A program made the position numbers and the translations under genes. DNA of 64,000 bases, from assembly GCA_031292175.1 (NCBI GenBank), contig JARLHQ010000021.1, positions 24,353 to 88,352 of the forward strand, in the 5' to 3' direction. The notes under the pieces were generated by a model. The model was given only the letters and a program-made list of their open reading frames with translations. It was not told where the DNA came from and did no database searches. Positions within the stretch are counted from its first letter, which is position 1. Each line of letters opens with the position of its first letter. The stretch comes from Humidesulfovibrio sp. (GTDB taxonomy: Bacteria; Desulfobacterota; Desulfovibrionia; Desulfovibrionales; Desulfovibrionaceae). Positions 9,290 to 18,022 of this stretch are shown piece by piece.

Positions 9290-10579
9290 ATGCCCGGCTT
9301 CGACGCAGTCACGGCGTACATCCTGGCGGGCGGGTTCGGAACCCGCCTGCGCCAGGTCGTGGCCGACCGCCCCAAGGCCCTGGCCGAGATCCTTGGCCGA
9401 CCCTACATCTACCATCTGCTGGATACCCTGGCCGGGGCCGGCCTCAAGCGCGTGGTGCTCTGCACCGGGCACATGGCGGAACAGCTGGAGTCCTTCCTCG
9501 GCGCGACGTACCGGGGAATGGCGCTTCTGTATTCCCGCGAGGACGCCCCCCTGGGCACCGGCGGCGCGCTCAAGCTGGCGTTTTCGCGCCATCCGTCCGG
9601 CCTGGCGCTGGCCATCAACGGCGACTCCCTCACCGACGCCGACCTGGGAGCATTCCTGCGCTGGTTCGAAGGGCGCGGGGAGCTTGGGGCCCTGCTGCTG
9701 GCACCCGTGGACGACGCGGCGCGCTATGGCAGCGTGGCCGTGGACGCGGCGGAGAAGGTGACGGGCTTCGTGGAGAAGGGGCGGGGCGGGCCTGGCTTCA
9801 TCAGCGCGGGCATCTACCTGCTGCGCCCGCAGAGCCTCGCGGGCGTCGCCGCCGGCCAGGCCGCGTCCATTGAGCAGGACGTGTTCCCGGCCCTGGCGGC
9901 TAGGGGCGCGCTGTGCGCCAGCAAGGTGCAGGCGCGGTTCCTGGACATCGGCACGCCGGAATCCTATGCCTCGGCCGGGCGCTTCCTGCTGGGCGAGGCG
10001 TCCGCAAGCGCCTGCGCGGCGGTGTTCCTGGACCGCGACGGCACGGTCATCAAGGAGAAGCACTACCTGCACGATCCGGCCGGGGTGGAACTGCTGCCCG
10101 GCGTGGTCGCGGGGCTCAAGCGCATGCGTGCGCTGGGTCTGCGGCTCGTGCTGGTGAGCAACCAGTCCGGGGTGGGGCGCGGCTACTTCAGCCGTGGCGA
10201 CGTGGAGCGGGTGCATGGGCGGCTCATGGAGCTTCTGGAGGCCGAAGGCGTGCGCCTGGACGCGCTCTATGTGTGCCCCCACGCGCCGGACGAGGCCTGC
10301 GCCTGCCGCAAGCCGCTGCCAGGGCTCATTGAGCGGGCCTGCCTCGAGCTGGGGCTTGACCCGCGCCGGAGCTTTGTCATTGGCGATAAGCCTTGTGATG
10401 TTGACCTTGGTCTGGTAGTGAACGCCACGGCGATTCTCGTGACAACGGGCTACGGCGCGGCGCATGTCGAAGCGGGCGATTGCCGCCCGCACCATGTCTC
10501 GGCGAGCCTGCTTGAAGCCGCCCAGACCATCGAATCCATCCTGGCCTCCCGGGACACCGGCGGTGCGGAGCATACATGA
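9290..10579 (+). CDS. Fused heptose-1-P guanylyltransferase (HddC) and heptose bisphosphatase (GmhB)
   Basis: 429 residues in two domains. Residues 1-238 form a sugar-phosphate nucleotidyltransferase: GGFGTRL near residue 14, the metal Asp in INGDSLTDAD, and FVEKG. This is the HddC type, making GDP-D-glycero-alpha-D-manno-heptose. Residues 243-429 form a HAD phosphatase of the GmhB type: nucleophile in FLDRDGTVI, VSNQSGVGRG, the zinc-binding CPHAPDEACACRKP, and IGDKPCDVDLG. One chain would therefore remove the C7 phosphate and activate C1. The two activities are usually separate proteins. It overlaps hddA by 4 bp. Confidence 0.9.
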   Translation: MPGFDAVTAYILAGGFGTRLRQVVADRPKALAEILGRPYIYHLLDTLAGAGLKRVVLCTGHMAEQLESFLGATYRGMALLYSREDAPLGTGGALKLAFSRHPSGLALAINGDSLTDADLGAFLRWFEGRGELGALLLAPVDDAARYGSVAVDAAEKVTGFVEKGRGGPGFISAGIYLLRPQSLAGVAAGQAASIEQDVFPALAARGALCASKVQARFLDIGTPESYASAGRFLLGEASASACAAVFLDRDGTVIKEKHYLHDPAGVELLPGVVAGLKRMRALGLRLVLVSNQSGVGRGYFSRGDVERVHGRLMELLEAEGVRLDALYVCPHAPDEACACRKPLPGLIERACLELGLDPRRSFVIGDKPCDVDLGLVVNATAILVTTGYGAAHVEAGDCRPHHVSASLLEAAQTIESILASRDTGGAEHT

Positions 10580-11643
10580 TCATCTGCAGAACCCCTTTCC
10601 GCGTCTCTTTTTTTGGCGGCGGCACCGACTATCCCGGCTGGTACCGTGAACACGGCGGCCAGGTGCTCTCCACGGCCATCGACAAATTTTGCTACATCAC
10701 CCTGCGCCACCTGCCGCCGTTTTTTGAGCACAAGATCCGCGCGGTCTACTCCCGGATCGAGCAGTGCCAGACCATTGACGAGGTGAAGCACCCGGCCATC
10801 CGCGAGACGCTGCGCTTCATGAACCTGAACCGCAACGTCGAGATCCACCACGACGGCGACCTGCCGGCGCGCAGTGGCATGGGCTCCAGCTCCTCCTTCA
10901 CGGTGGGCCTCTTGCACGCGCTCTACGCCCTGAAGGGCCAGATGCCGACCAAGGAGCAGCTGGCGCGCGAGGCCGTCCATATCGAGCAGAATCTCATCAA
11001 GGAGACCGTGGGCTCGCAGGACCAGTGCGCGGCGGCCTACGGCGGGTTCAACCACATCATCTTCCACCGCGACGGGGAGATCGAGGTGCGGCCGCTGACG
11101 CTTTCGCGCTCGCGCCTGACCGAACTCTCGGACCACCTCATGCTTTTCTACACGGGCATCATGCGCACGGCCTCGGACGTGGCGCAGACCTATGTGGAGA
11201 ACCTCGGCGCCAAGGAGCAGCTCCTGCGCACCATGCACAACATGGTGGACGACGGCATCAAGCTGATGCAGAGCAACCGCTGCATCTGCGGCTTCGGCGA
11301 ACTGCTGCACGAGGCCTGGAAGGCCAAGCGCTCCTTGAGCCCGAACATCTCCAACGGCGTGGTGGACGATTTCTACACCCGCGCGCAGGAGAACGGGGCC
11401 ATCGGCGGCAAGCTCATCGGCGCCGGCGGCGGCGGCTTCCTGCTGCTCTTCGTGCCGCCCTCGGCGCGGGAGCGCGTGCGCGAGGAGCTCTCCGAGCTGC
11501 TGCACGTGCCGTTCACCTTCTGCCGCGATGGCAGCCAGATCATTTTCTACGAGCCGCAGACCGCCGACTACCGGCAGAGCGAACGCGACCACCGGAACCG
11601 CAGCATCCAGAGCTTCCGGGAACTTGGCACGCTGAAGGACTGA
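10576..11643 (+). CDS. hddA: D-glycero-alpha-D-manno-heptose-7-phosphate kinase
   Basis: GHMP-family kinase, 355 residues, phosphorylating C1 of heptose 7-phosphate to give the substrate of the fused enzyme upstream. It starts with the family signature RTPFRVSFFGGGTDYP. The ATP loop is PARSGMGSSSSFTVG, and the third motif is KLIGAGGGGFLLLF. The start overlaps the previous stop (ATGA). The isomerase GmhA, which makes heptose 7-phosphate from sedoheptulose 7-phosphate, is not in the window and must be supplied elsewhere. Confidence 0.93.
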   Translation: MIICRTPFRVSFFGGGTDYPGWYREHGGQVLSTAIDKFCYITLRHLPPFFEHKIRAVYSRIEQCQTIDEVKHPAIRETLRFMNLNRNVEIHHDGDLPARSGMGSSSSFTVGLLHALYALKGQMPTKEQLAREAVHIEQNLIKETVGSQDQCAAAYGGFNHIIFHRDGEIEVRPLTLSRSRLTELSDHLMLFYTGIMRTASDVAQTYVENLGAKEQLLRTMHNMVDDGIKLMQSNRCICGFGELLHEAWKAKRSLSPNISNGVVDDFYTRAQENGAIGGKLIGAGGGGFLLLFVPPSARERVREELSELLHVPFTFCRDGSQIIFYEPQTADYRQSERDHRNRSIQSFRELGTLKD

Positions 11644-11646
11644 GCA

Positions 11647-12618
11647 ATGCTTCCGACCGCTGAGGAAAAGCTCCAATTATTCCGCACCATGTTGCGCATC
11701 CGCCGCGTGCAGGAGCGCATCGAATCCGAGTACATGCAAGACGAGATGAAGACGCCGGTGCATCTGTACATCGGGCAGGAAGCCATCGCCGCCGGCGTCT
11801 GCGCCTGCCTGCGCGATGACGACGCGGTGAACAGCAACCACCGGAGCCACGGGCACTACCTGGCCAAGGGCGGCGACCTGAACGCCATGATGGCCGAGCT
11901 GTTCTGCAAGGCCACGGGCTGCTCCGGCGGGTACGGCGGATCCATGCACCTGGTGGACGTGGCGCACGGCAACATGGGCACTTCGGCCATCGTGGGCGGC
12001 GGCATCCCCATCGGCACGGGCCAGGGCTTGGCCTTCAAGATGCGGGGCCTGGACAACGTGAGCGTGGTCTTTTTCGGCGACGGCGCGGCCGATGAGGGCA
12101 CGTTTTATGAGTCGCTCAATTTCGCGCTGCTGAAACAATTGCCCGTGGTCTACGTCATGGAGAACAACGGTTGGGCCGTGTGTTCGCCCACGGCCACGCG
12201 CCACAGCGGCGACAATGTCTTCCATGCGGGCGCTGGCGACAGGCTGTTCACGGCCAAAATCGACGGCAACGAGCCGGAGCAGGTCTTTGCCGCCATGGCC
12301 AAGGCCGTGGCGCGCGCGCGCGCTGGCGAGGGGCCGTCCTTCATCGAGTGCGTGACCTACCGCATCCTGGGGCATGCCGGCTGTCTGCAGCAGGACCCCA
12401 AGGGCTACCGCGATCCGGCGGAAGTCGAGGCCTGGCGCGCGCGCTGCCCCGTGTGCGCGTACCAGCGGACGCTGCTGGCCCAGGGGCTTCTCTCCGAGGC
12501 CGGGCTTGCGGAGCTGGAGGCGGAACTGGCCGCCGAGATCGACACGGCGTTCGCGTTCGCGCGGCAGAGCCCGCTGCCCGCGGCCGATGCCCTCCTTAAA
12601 AACCTTTTCTGCGAGTAG
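11647..12618 (+). CDS. TPP-dependent dehydrogenase E1 component, alpha subunit
   Basis: 323 residues, related to the alpha subunits of pyruvate, acetoin and branched-chain 2-oxoacid dehydrogenases. The TPP/Mg motif begins GDGAADEGTFYESLNFALL and ends MENN. Conserved NSNHRSHGHYLAKGG and GGSMHLVD are present. It begins 3 bp after hddA and the beta subunit follows 3 bp later. No lipoyl E2 or E3 gene is present anywhere in the window. In this sugar operon it probably transfers a TPP-bound carbon unit to a keto-sugar rather than feeding central metabolism. That role is inference; acetoin or pyruvate oxidation remain possible. Confidence 0.85.
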   Translation: MLPTAEEKLQLFRTMLRIRRVQERIESEYMQDEMKTPVHLYIGQEAIAAGVCACLRDDDAVNSNHRSHGHYLAKGGDLNAMMAELFCKATGCSGGYGGSMHLVDVAHGNMGTSAIVGGGIPIGTGQGLAFKMRGLDNVSVVFFGDGAADEGTFYESLNFALLKQLPVVYVMENNGWAVCSPTATRHSGDNVFHAGAGDRLFTAKIDGNEPEQVFAAMAKAVARARAGEGPSFIECVTYRILGHAGCLQQDPKGYRDPAEVEAWRARCPVCAYQRTLLAQGLLSEAGLAELEAELAAEIDTAFAFARQSPLPAADALLKNLFCE

Positions 12619-12621
12619 CCC

Positions 12622-13677
12622 ATGCCCTGGTCGCGCATCAAGCCAGACACCAACGAGCCGGATTTCCAGATCGAGGGCCTGCCCGACAACCGGGACGGCC
12701 GCCGCGTCTCCTACGCCGAGGCCATCAACGAAGCGCTTTCGCAGGCCCTTGGCCTTGACCCGCGCGTGTTCGTCATGGGGCAGGGCGTGGACGACCCCTC
12801 GGGCATGTTCGGGGCCACGCGGGATCTGCACCTGAAATATGGGGCGGAGCGCGTGTTCGATACGCCCCTGGCTGAGACCGCGCTTTCCGGCGTGGCCGTG
12901 GGCGCGGCCCTGGGCGGCATGCGGCCCGTCTACTTCCACAATCGTCCGGATTTCCTGCTTTTGGCCATGGACCAACTGGTGAACCACGCGGCCAAGTGGC
13001 ACTACATGTTTGGCGGCGCGGCCTGCGTTCCGCTGGTGTTCTGGGCCTGCATCGGCCGCGGCTGGGGCTCGGCGGCGCAGCATTCCCAAGCCCTGCAGGG
13101 GCTTTTCAACCACGTGCCGGGCCTGAAGCTCATCATGCCCGCCACCTGCTACGACACCAAGGGGCTCATGCTCGCGGCCATCGCGGACAATAATCCCGTG
13201 CTCATCATCGAGCACCGCATGAATTTCAAGCAGCGCGGCCTGGTGCCGGAAGCGCCGTACACCCTGCCCATCGGCAAGGGGGTGATCCGCCGCAAGGGGC
13301 GCGACGTCACCGTGGTCGCCGTGTCGCACCTGGTGGTCGAGGCTTACGCCGCCGCCCAGGAACTGTCGGAGGAGGGCATCGAGGCCGAGGTCATCGACCC
13401 GCGCACCCTCAGGCCGCTCGACGAAGCGCTCATTCTGGAGTCTGTGGCGCGCACCGGCCGGTTGGTGGTGACGGACACGGGCTGGAAGACCGGCGGCGTG
13501 ACGGCCGAGATCGCGGCCATGGTGGCGGAGAAGGGCTTCTCCTCCCTCAGGGCGCCCATCGTGCGCGTGGCCAATCCGGACCTGCCCACGCCCAGCGGCT
13601 ACACCCTGGAGCGGGCCTATTACATCGGCAAGGACGACATCAAGCAGGGCATCCTGAAGGCGGTGCGCGGCGCATGA
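12622..13677 (+). CDS. TPP-dependent dehydrogenase E1 component, beta subunit
   Basis: 351 residues, transketolase-like Pyr domain plus C-terminal domain. The catalytic glutamate that activates TPP is in FDTPLAETALSGVAVG. The active-site histidine region reads GSAAQHSQ, and the C-terminal swivel domain contains VIDPRTLRPLDE. It forms an alpha2-beta2 enzyme with the preceding gene. Within the family it has an extra N-terminal stretch (MPWSRIKPDTNEPDFQIEGL). It overlaps the following reductase gene by 4 bp, so its translation is tied to sugar-modifying genes. Confidence 0.85.
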   Translation: MPWSRIKPDTNEPDFQIEGLPDNRDGRRVSYAEAINEALSQALGLDPRVFVMGQGVDDPSGMFGATRDLHLKYGAERVFDTPLAETALSGVAVGAALGGMRPVYFHNRPDFLLLAMDQLVNHAAKWHYMFGGAACVPLVFWACIGRGWGSAAQHSQALQGLFNHVPGLKLIMPATCYDTKGLMLAAIADNNPVLIIEHRMNFKQRGLVPEAPYTLPIGKGVIRRKGRDVTVVAVSHLVVEAYAAAQELSEEGIEAEVIDPRTLRPLDEALILESVARTGRLVVTDTGWKTGGVTAEIAAMVAEKGFSSLRAPIVRVANPDLPTPSGYTLERAYYIGKDDIKQGILKAVRGA

Positions 13678-14594
13678 ACAGCGCGCCGAAGATCTTTGTC
13701 GCCGGCGGCTGCAAGGCCCTTGGGGCGTCCATCCTGCGCGCCTTCGCCCAGGCCGGGCAGGCCTGCCTGCCCTCGGCCCTGGAGCCGGACCTGCGCGACC
13801 AGCGCGCCGTGGACGCCTTTTTCGAGGCCCAGCAGCCAAGCTGGGTGGTCTATGCGGCCGGGAAGGCCGGGGGCATCGGGCTCAACCGCCGCGCCCCGGC
13901 GGACCTCATCCTCGACAACCTGCTTTCGGCCACCCACGTCCTCCACGCGGCGCACCGCTTTGGCGTCAAAAAACTTTTGTACCTCGCCAGCTCCTGCGTG
14001 TACCCCAAGGACGCGGCCCAGCCCATCCGCGAGGAGAGCCTGTACGCCTCGCCGCTTGAGCCCACGAACCTGGCCTACGCGGTGAGCAAGCTGGCGGGGC
14101 TGGAGCTCTGCCGGGCGCTCAGGCAGCAGCACGGGGCCGACTTCAACATCGCGGTGCCGACGAACTATTTCGGCCCCGGCGACGACTTCAGCCCGGAGAA
14201 TTCCCATGTGGTGGGCGCGCTCATGGCGCGCCTGCGCGCGGCGGCCGCCAGCGGCGGCGCGGAGCTGTCCATCTGGGGCACGGGCAAGGCCCGGCGCGAG
14301 TTTCTCTACGTGGACGACGTGGCCGACGCCGCGGTGTTCCTCATGCAGGGGCACAGCTGGGACGGGCCGCTGAACATCGGCTCCGGCTCCGCGGTGTCCA
14401 TTGCCGAACTGGCGGAGATGCTCAAGGCGATCACGCAATTCTCCGGCGCGCTCACCTATGACGTCTCCAAGCCGGACGGCATGCCGGTGAAGGTGCTGGA
14501 TTCCACGCGCCTGGCGGCGCTGGGCTGGGCGCCCAAGGTTTCCTTTGCCGACGGCCTGCGCCGCACCTACGATTGGTACCTGCAACAGAAATAA
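13674..14594 (+). CDS. GDP-L-fucose synthase-like SDR (keto-sugar epimerase/reductase)
   Basis: 306 residues. The nucleotide-binding motif is VAGGCKALG (residues 9-17). The catalytic residues of GDP-fucose synthase are all present: C108 in SSCVYP, Y135 and K139 in YAVSK, H178 in ENSHVV. These allow C3/C5 epimerisation followed by C4 reduction. Campylobacter Cj1428 (GDP-heptose) and ColC (GDP-colitose) belong to the same family. It is expected to reduce the 4-keto intermediate made by the other enzymes of this operon. Whether it also epimerises is not decided by sequence. Confidence 0.85.
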   Translation: MNSAPKIFVAGGCKALGASILRAFAQAGQACLPSALEPDLRDQRAVDAFFEAQQPSWVVYAAGKAGGIGLNRRAPADLILDNLLSATHVLHAAHRFGVKKLLYLASSCVYPKDAAQPIREESLYASPLEPTNLAYAVSKLAGLELCRALRQQHGADFNIAVPTNYFGPGDDFSPENSHVVGALMARLRAAAASGGAELSIWGTGKARREFLYVDDVADAAVFLMQGHSWDGPLNIGSGSAVSIAELAEMLKAITQFSGALTYDVSKPDGMPVKVLDSTRLAALGWAPKVSFADGLRRTYDWYLQQK

Positions 14595-14609
14595 TTCCGC
14601 GAGGTTTTC

Positions 14610-15785
14610 ATGGCGTTTAAATGGCCGCTGATGGAAGACAATGTCACCCGGCAGGATCTGGACGGGCTCATCGCGTTTTTGCAGGGCATGCCCCGGCTCA
14701 CGCAGTCCGAGAACGTGCGCGCCCTGGAGCGCGAATGGTCGGAGTGGCTCGGCGTCAGGCACAGCGTGTTCGTGAACTCCGGCGCCTCGGCCAACCTCAT
14801 CACCATGGGTGCGCTCAAGCACCTGTACGGCGGGGGCGAGGTCATCGTGCCCACGCTCACCTGGGTGTCGGACATCGCCTCGGTGCTGCAAAACGGCTTC
14901 ACGCCCGTGTTTGTGGACATCAACCCGCGCACCCTGTGCATGGACGAGGAGCAGGTCCTCGCCAAGCTCTCGGACAAGACGCGCGCCGTGTTCCTGACGT
15001 ACGTGCAGGGCTTTAATGGCCTGTCCGACCGGCTCTTGGCCGAGCTGAAGCGCCGCGACATTCCGCTCATCGAGGACGTGTGCGAGTCGCACGGGGCGAC
15101 CTTCAAGGGCCAGAAGCTCGGCTCCTATGGCCTGGCCTCGAACTTCTCCTTTTATTTCGCGCACCATATGAGCACGGTCGAGGGCGGCATGGTCTGCACC
15201 AACGACGACGCCTTTTACGACGCCATCCGCATGTTCCGGTCCCACGGCATGGTGCGCGAGGCCGAAAGCGCGGACACGAAGGCGCGTTACGCGCGCGAGA
15301 ACCCGGAGCTTTCGCCGGACTTCATCTTCGCCTTCCCGGCCTTCAACGTGCGCAGCACCGAGATCAACGCCGTGCTGGGCAGAAGCCAGCTGAAGCGCCT
15401 GGACACCTGCAACCAACGCCGGCGCGAGAACTTCACACTTTTCCTGAGCCTGATTGATCCGTCCAAGTACCGCACGGACTTCGACCTTGAAGGCAGCTGC
15501 AACTACGCCTTCAACCTGGTGCTGCGGCGGCCGGACGAGGCCCTGCGCGGCCGCCTGGAGGCGGCCATGCGCGAAAGCGGCATCGAGTTCCGCCGGGGCA
15601 GCGCGGGCGGCGGCAACCAGCTGCGCCAGCCGTACCTGAAGGGCATCGTGCCGGACGGGGCCTACAAGAACTACCCGGAAGTGGAGCACATCCACTTCTT
15701 CGGCTACTACATCGGCAACTATCCGACCCTGAGCGCGGAACGCATCCGCGAACTCTGCGACGTGCTGAACGCGGTGGAAGGGTAG
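14610..15785 (+). CDS. DegT-family PLP/PMP enzyme with His for Lys: predicted GDP-sugar 3-dehydratase (ColD-like)
   Basis: 391 residues of the DegT/DnrJ/EryC1 fold: NSGASANLI near residue 56, and the PLP-contacting Asp in IEDVCESHGA (D156). The segment that should hold the Schiff-base lysine reads SFYFAHHMSTVEGG, with H185 exactly where aminotransferases have Lys. ColD and the E1 3-dehydrases have the same substitution (FYPAHHITMGEGG) and remove the C3 hydroxyl of a 4-keto sugar instead of aminating it. There is no evident iron-sulfur cysteine set, so it is ColD-like rather than E1-like. The predicted product is a 3-deoxy-4-keto GDP-heptose. Confidence 0.85.
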   Translation: MAFKWPLMEDNVTRQDLDGLIAFLQGMPRLTQSENVRALEREWSEWLGVRHSVFVNSGASANLITMGALKHLYGGGEVIVPTLTWVSDIASVLQNGFTPVFVDINPRTLCMDEEQVLAKLSDKTRAVFLTYVQGFNGLSDRLLAELKRRDIPLIEDVCESHGATFKGQKLGSYGLASNFSFYFAHHMSTVEGGMVCTNDDAFYDAIRMFRSHGMVREAESADTKARYARENPELSPDFIFAFPAFNVRSTEINAVLGRSQLKRLDTCNQRRRENFTLFLSLIDPSKYRTDFDLEGSCNYAFNLVLRRPDEALRGRLEAAMRESGIEFRRGSAGGGNQLRQPYLKGIVPDGAYKNYPEVEHIHFFGYYIGNYPTLSAERIRELCDVLNAVEG

Positions 15786-15789
15786 CCCC

Positions 15790-17265
15790 ATGTCCCGCAA
15801 GCCCGACGTCCTGTTCATCAAGCCCGGCAGCCAGAAGCAGATCTACGGCTCCCTGTCGGACTACGACCTCACGGCCATTGAGCCGCCGCTCTGGGCGGCG
15901 ATCCTGGCGGGATATCTGCGCGGGCAGGGCTACGGGGTGGAGATTCTGGACGCCGAGACCGACGGCCTCAGCTGGGACCAGGTGGCCGCGTCCGCCGTGG
16001 AGCGGGGCGCGTTGCTCACGGTGGTGATGGCCTCCGGGCACAACCCCTCCGCCTCGACCATGAACATGACCGGGGTCGGGGCCATCGCCCGCAAGATCAA
16101 GGAACTGGCGCCGGACATGGCCGTGTGCCTCACGGGCCTGCACGTGAGCGCCCTGCCGGAGCGCTCCCTGCGCGAGGAGGCCGCTGATTTCGTCATCCAG
16201 GGTGAAGGCCTGCGCACCCTGCCGCCGCTCATCGAGGCGCTGAAGGAGGCCAGCCCGGTCCTCCGGGGCATTCCCGGCCTGTGGCGCCGCGAGGACGGCC
16301 AGATCGTGCCCGGGGCCATGCCGGAGATGTGGGCCGACCTGGACACGCTGCCCATGCCCGCCTGGGACCTGCTGCCCATGCGGCGCTACCGCGCGCACAA
16401 CTGGCACTGCTTCGACGACGTGACGCGCCGCCAGCCCTACGCCACGCTTTACACCAGCCTGGGCTGCCCGTACCAGTGCTCGTTCTGCTGCATCAACGCG
16501 CTGTTCGGCGAACACCGCCTGCGCACGCGCGGGGTGGACGCGGTGCTGGCCGAGATCGATTTCCTCGTCACAACCTACGGCGTGCGCAACATCAAGATCA
16601 TGGACGAGCTGTTCGCCGTGAACGAGAAGCGCGTGCTGGAGCTCTGCGACGGCATCGCCAGCCGCGGCTATGACCTGAATTTCTGGGCCTACGCCCGGGT
16701 GAACACGGTTTCCGAGCGCATGCTCGCCGCCATGAAGCGCGCCGGCGTCAACTGGATCGCCTACGGCTTCGAGTCCGGCAGCAAGCGCGTCATCGAAGAC
16801 GTGACCAAAGGCTACAAGCTCGACCAGGTCATGCGCGTGGTGGAGATGACCTACGCGCAGGACCAGCACATCTGCGCCAACTTCATCTTCGGCCTGCCGG
16901 AGGACGACTACGACTCCATGCAGGAAACCAACGCCCTCATGCAGGAGATCAACGCCGAGTGGGCGAACATCTATTCCGCCATGGCCTATCCGGGCTCGAA
17001 GCTCTATGACGACGCCGTGGCCTCCGGCGCGCCGCTCCCGGCGACCTGGAACGGCTTTTCGCAGTACAGCCGCGACTGCCTGCCGCTGCCCACCAAGTAC
17101 CTTTCCGGCGGACAGGTGCTGGCCTTCCGCGACTACAGCTTCGACGCCTACTACAAGAATCCGCGCTACCTGAGCATGATCCGGCGCAAGTTTGGCGTGG
17201 AGACCATGCGCCATATCCAGCTCATGGCCGAGAAAAGCTTGGTGAGGGACAATCTTGAACTCTAG
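15790..17265 (+). CDS. B12-binding-domain radical SAM protein
   Basis: 491 residues. Residues 1-160 form a cobalamin-binding-type domain (LFIKPGSQKQIYG, PPLWAAILAGYLRGQGYGVEILDAE) without the DxHxxG histidine motif, as in many BchE-type proteins. The radical SAM domain carries the iron-sulfur motif C226-x3-C230-x2-C233 (SLGCPYQCSFC). YGFESGSKRVIEDVTKGY and CANFIFGLPEDD follow. Members of this class methylate unactivated carbons or rearrange substrates, often in natural-product and surface-glycan clusters. It starts 4 bp after the 3-dehydratase gene, so a sugar substrate (C-methylation) is the best guess. Confidence 0.8.
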   Translation: MSRKPDVLFIKPGSQKQIYGSLSDYDLTAIEPPLWAAILAGYLRGQGYGVEILDAETDGLSWDQVAASAVERGALLTVVMASGHNPSASTMNMTGVGAIARKIKELAPDMAVCLTGLHVSALPERSLREEAADFVIQGEGLRTLPPLIEALKEASPVLRGIPGLWRREDGQIVPGAMPEMWADLDTLPMPAWDLLPMRRYRAHNWHCFDDVTRRQPYATLYTSLGCPYQCSFCCINALFGEHRLRTRGVDAVLAEIDFLVTTYGVRNIKIMDELFAVNEKRVLELCDGIASRGYDLNFWAYARVNTVSERMLAAMKRAGVNWIAYGFESGSKRVIEDVTKGYKLDQVMRVVEMTYAQDQHICANFIFGLPEDDYDSMQETNALMQEINAEWANIYSAMAYPGSKLYDDAVASGAPLPATWNGFSQYSRDCLPLPTKYLSGGQVLAFRDYSFDAYYKNPRYLSMIRRKFGVETMRHIQLMAEKSLVRDNLEL

Positions 17266-17276
17266 CGGCGTGGCCC

Positions 17277-17999
17277 TTGCTGTTGCGTAATACGCAACAG
17301 GCTTCTTCCGGCGCCGCCAAGGGCACGCTCCGGAAATACATCGGGCCAAAACGCCTGTGCCTGCTTGTCGGCTATGCGTGTATTGCCGCATTCGCCTGGC
17401 ATTACTGGCGGATAGGCATCTTGACCCCGGAAAACGTGCTGCTGTTCATCTCGAAGAATTCCATTACCGCGCCGGTCCTGTTCATTGTGGCCTATGCACT
17501 CATTGTCGTGTTCATGATCCCGAGCCTGCCCCTGAATCTCGGCGCAGGTTTTCTGTGGGGGCCGTTTCTTGGAAGCATTTACACGTTGATTGGCTGCACG
17601 CTGGGGTCGACCGTCGCCTTTTTGTTCGCCCGGACCGCGCTTGGGCAGCCTTTGGCGAGGAAGTTCGACAACAACATCCTCCAATGGCTTATGGGCCAGA
17701 TTTCCAAAAAAGAGTGGCAGGTTGTCGCCTTCATCCGGGTCAATCCGGCATTTCCGAGCGGGCCTGTCAATTATCTGCTGGGGCTGACATCGATTTCCTT
17801 CAAGCACTATTTCTGGGCTTCGCTCGTGGCGAGCTATCCGCTTTGCCTGGCCTTTGCCTATGTCGGTGAAGCCGCCGGCGGGATCATGCTGCACGGTGCG
17901 GCGAAGCAATTCGTGCAACTCCTGCTCGCCGTTTCGATCACCGTGTGTGTGGGGATCGCTGGACGGATCACCTACAAATACTATTTCAAAGGCCAGTAA
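17277..17999 (+). CDS. VTT/TVP38-family membrane protein
   Basis: About 240 residues with a TTG start; no better start is visible, and nearby TTG codons cannot be excluded. It has five to six membrane segments. The conserved family core is present: LPLNLGAGFLWGPFLGSIYTLIGCTLGSTVAFLFAR, then RVNPAFPSGPVNYLLGLTSISFKHY. VTT/DedA proteins are linked to lipid-carrier or phospholipid translocation across the membrane. It sits between the modified-sugar genes and a polyprenol-phosphate-type glycosyltransferase. Moving a lipid-linked intermediate is plausible but unproven. Confidence 0.75.
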   Translation: MLLRNTQQASSGAAKGTLRKYIGPKRLCLLVGYACIAAFAWHYWRIGILTPENVLLFISKNSITAPVLFIVAYALIVVFMIPSLPLNLGAGFLWGPFLGSIYTLIGCTLGSTVAFLFARTALGQPLARKFDNNILQWLMGQISKKEWQVVAFIRVNPAFPSGPVNYLLGLTSISFKHYFWASLVASYPLCLAFAYVGEAAGGIMLHGAAKQFVQLLLAVSITVCVGIAGRITYKYYFKGQ

Positions 18000-18022
18000 A
18001 ACCTTCTGCCTGTGGACTGCTA

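Noticed and set aside
11677..15821. Two antisense open frames of over 700 codons opposite the sugar operon
   Set aside because: They mirror real genes with TPP, SDR and DegT motifs, have His/Arg/Ala-rich composition without domains, and arise from high-GC third positions.
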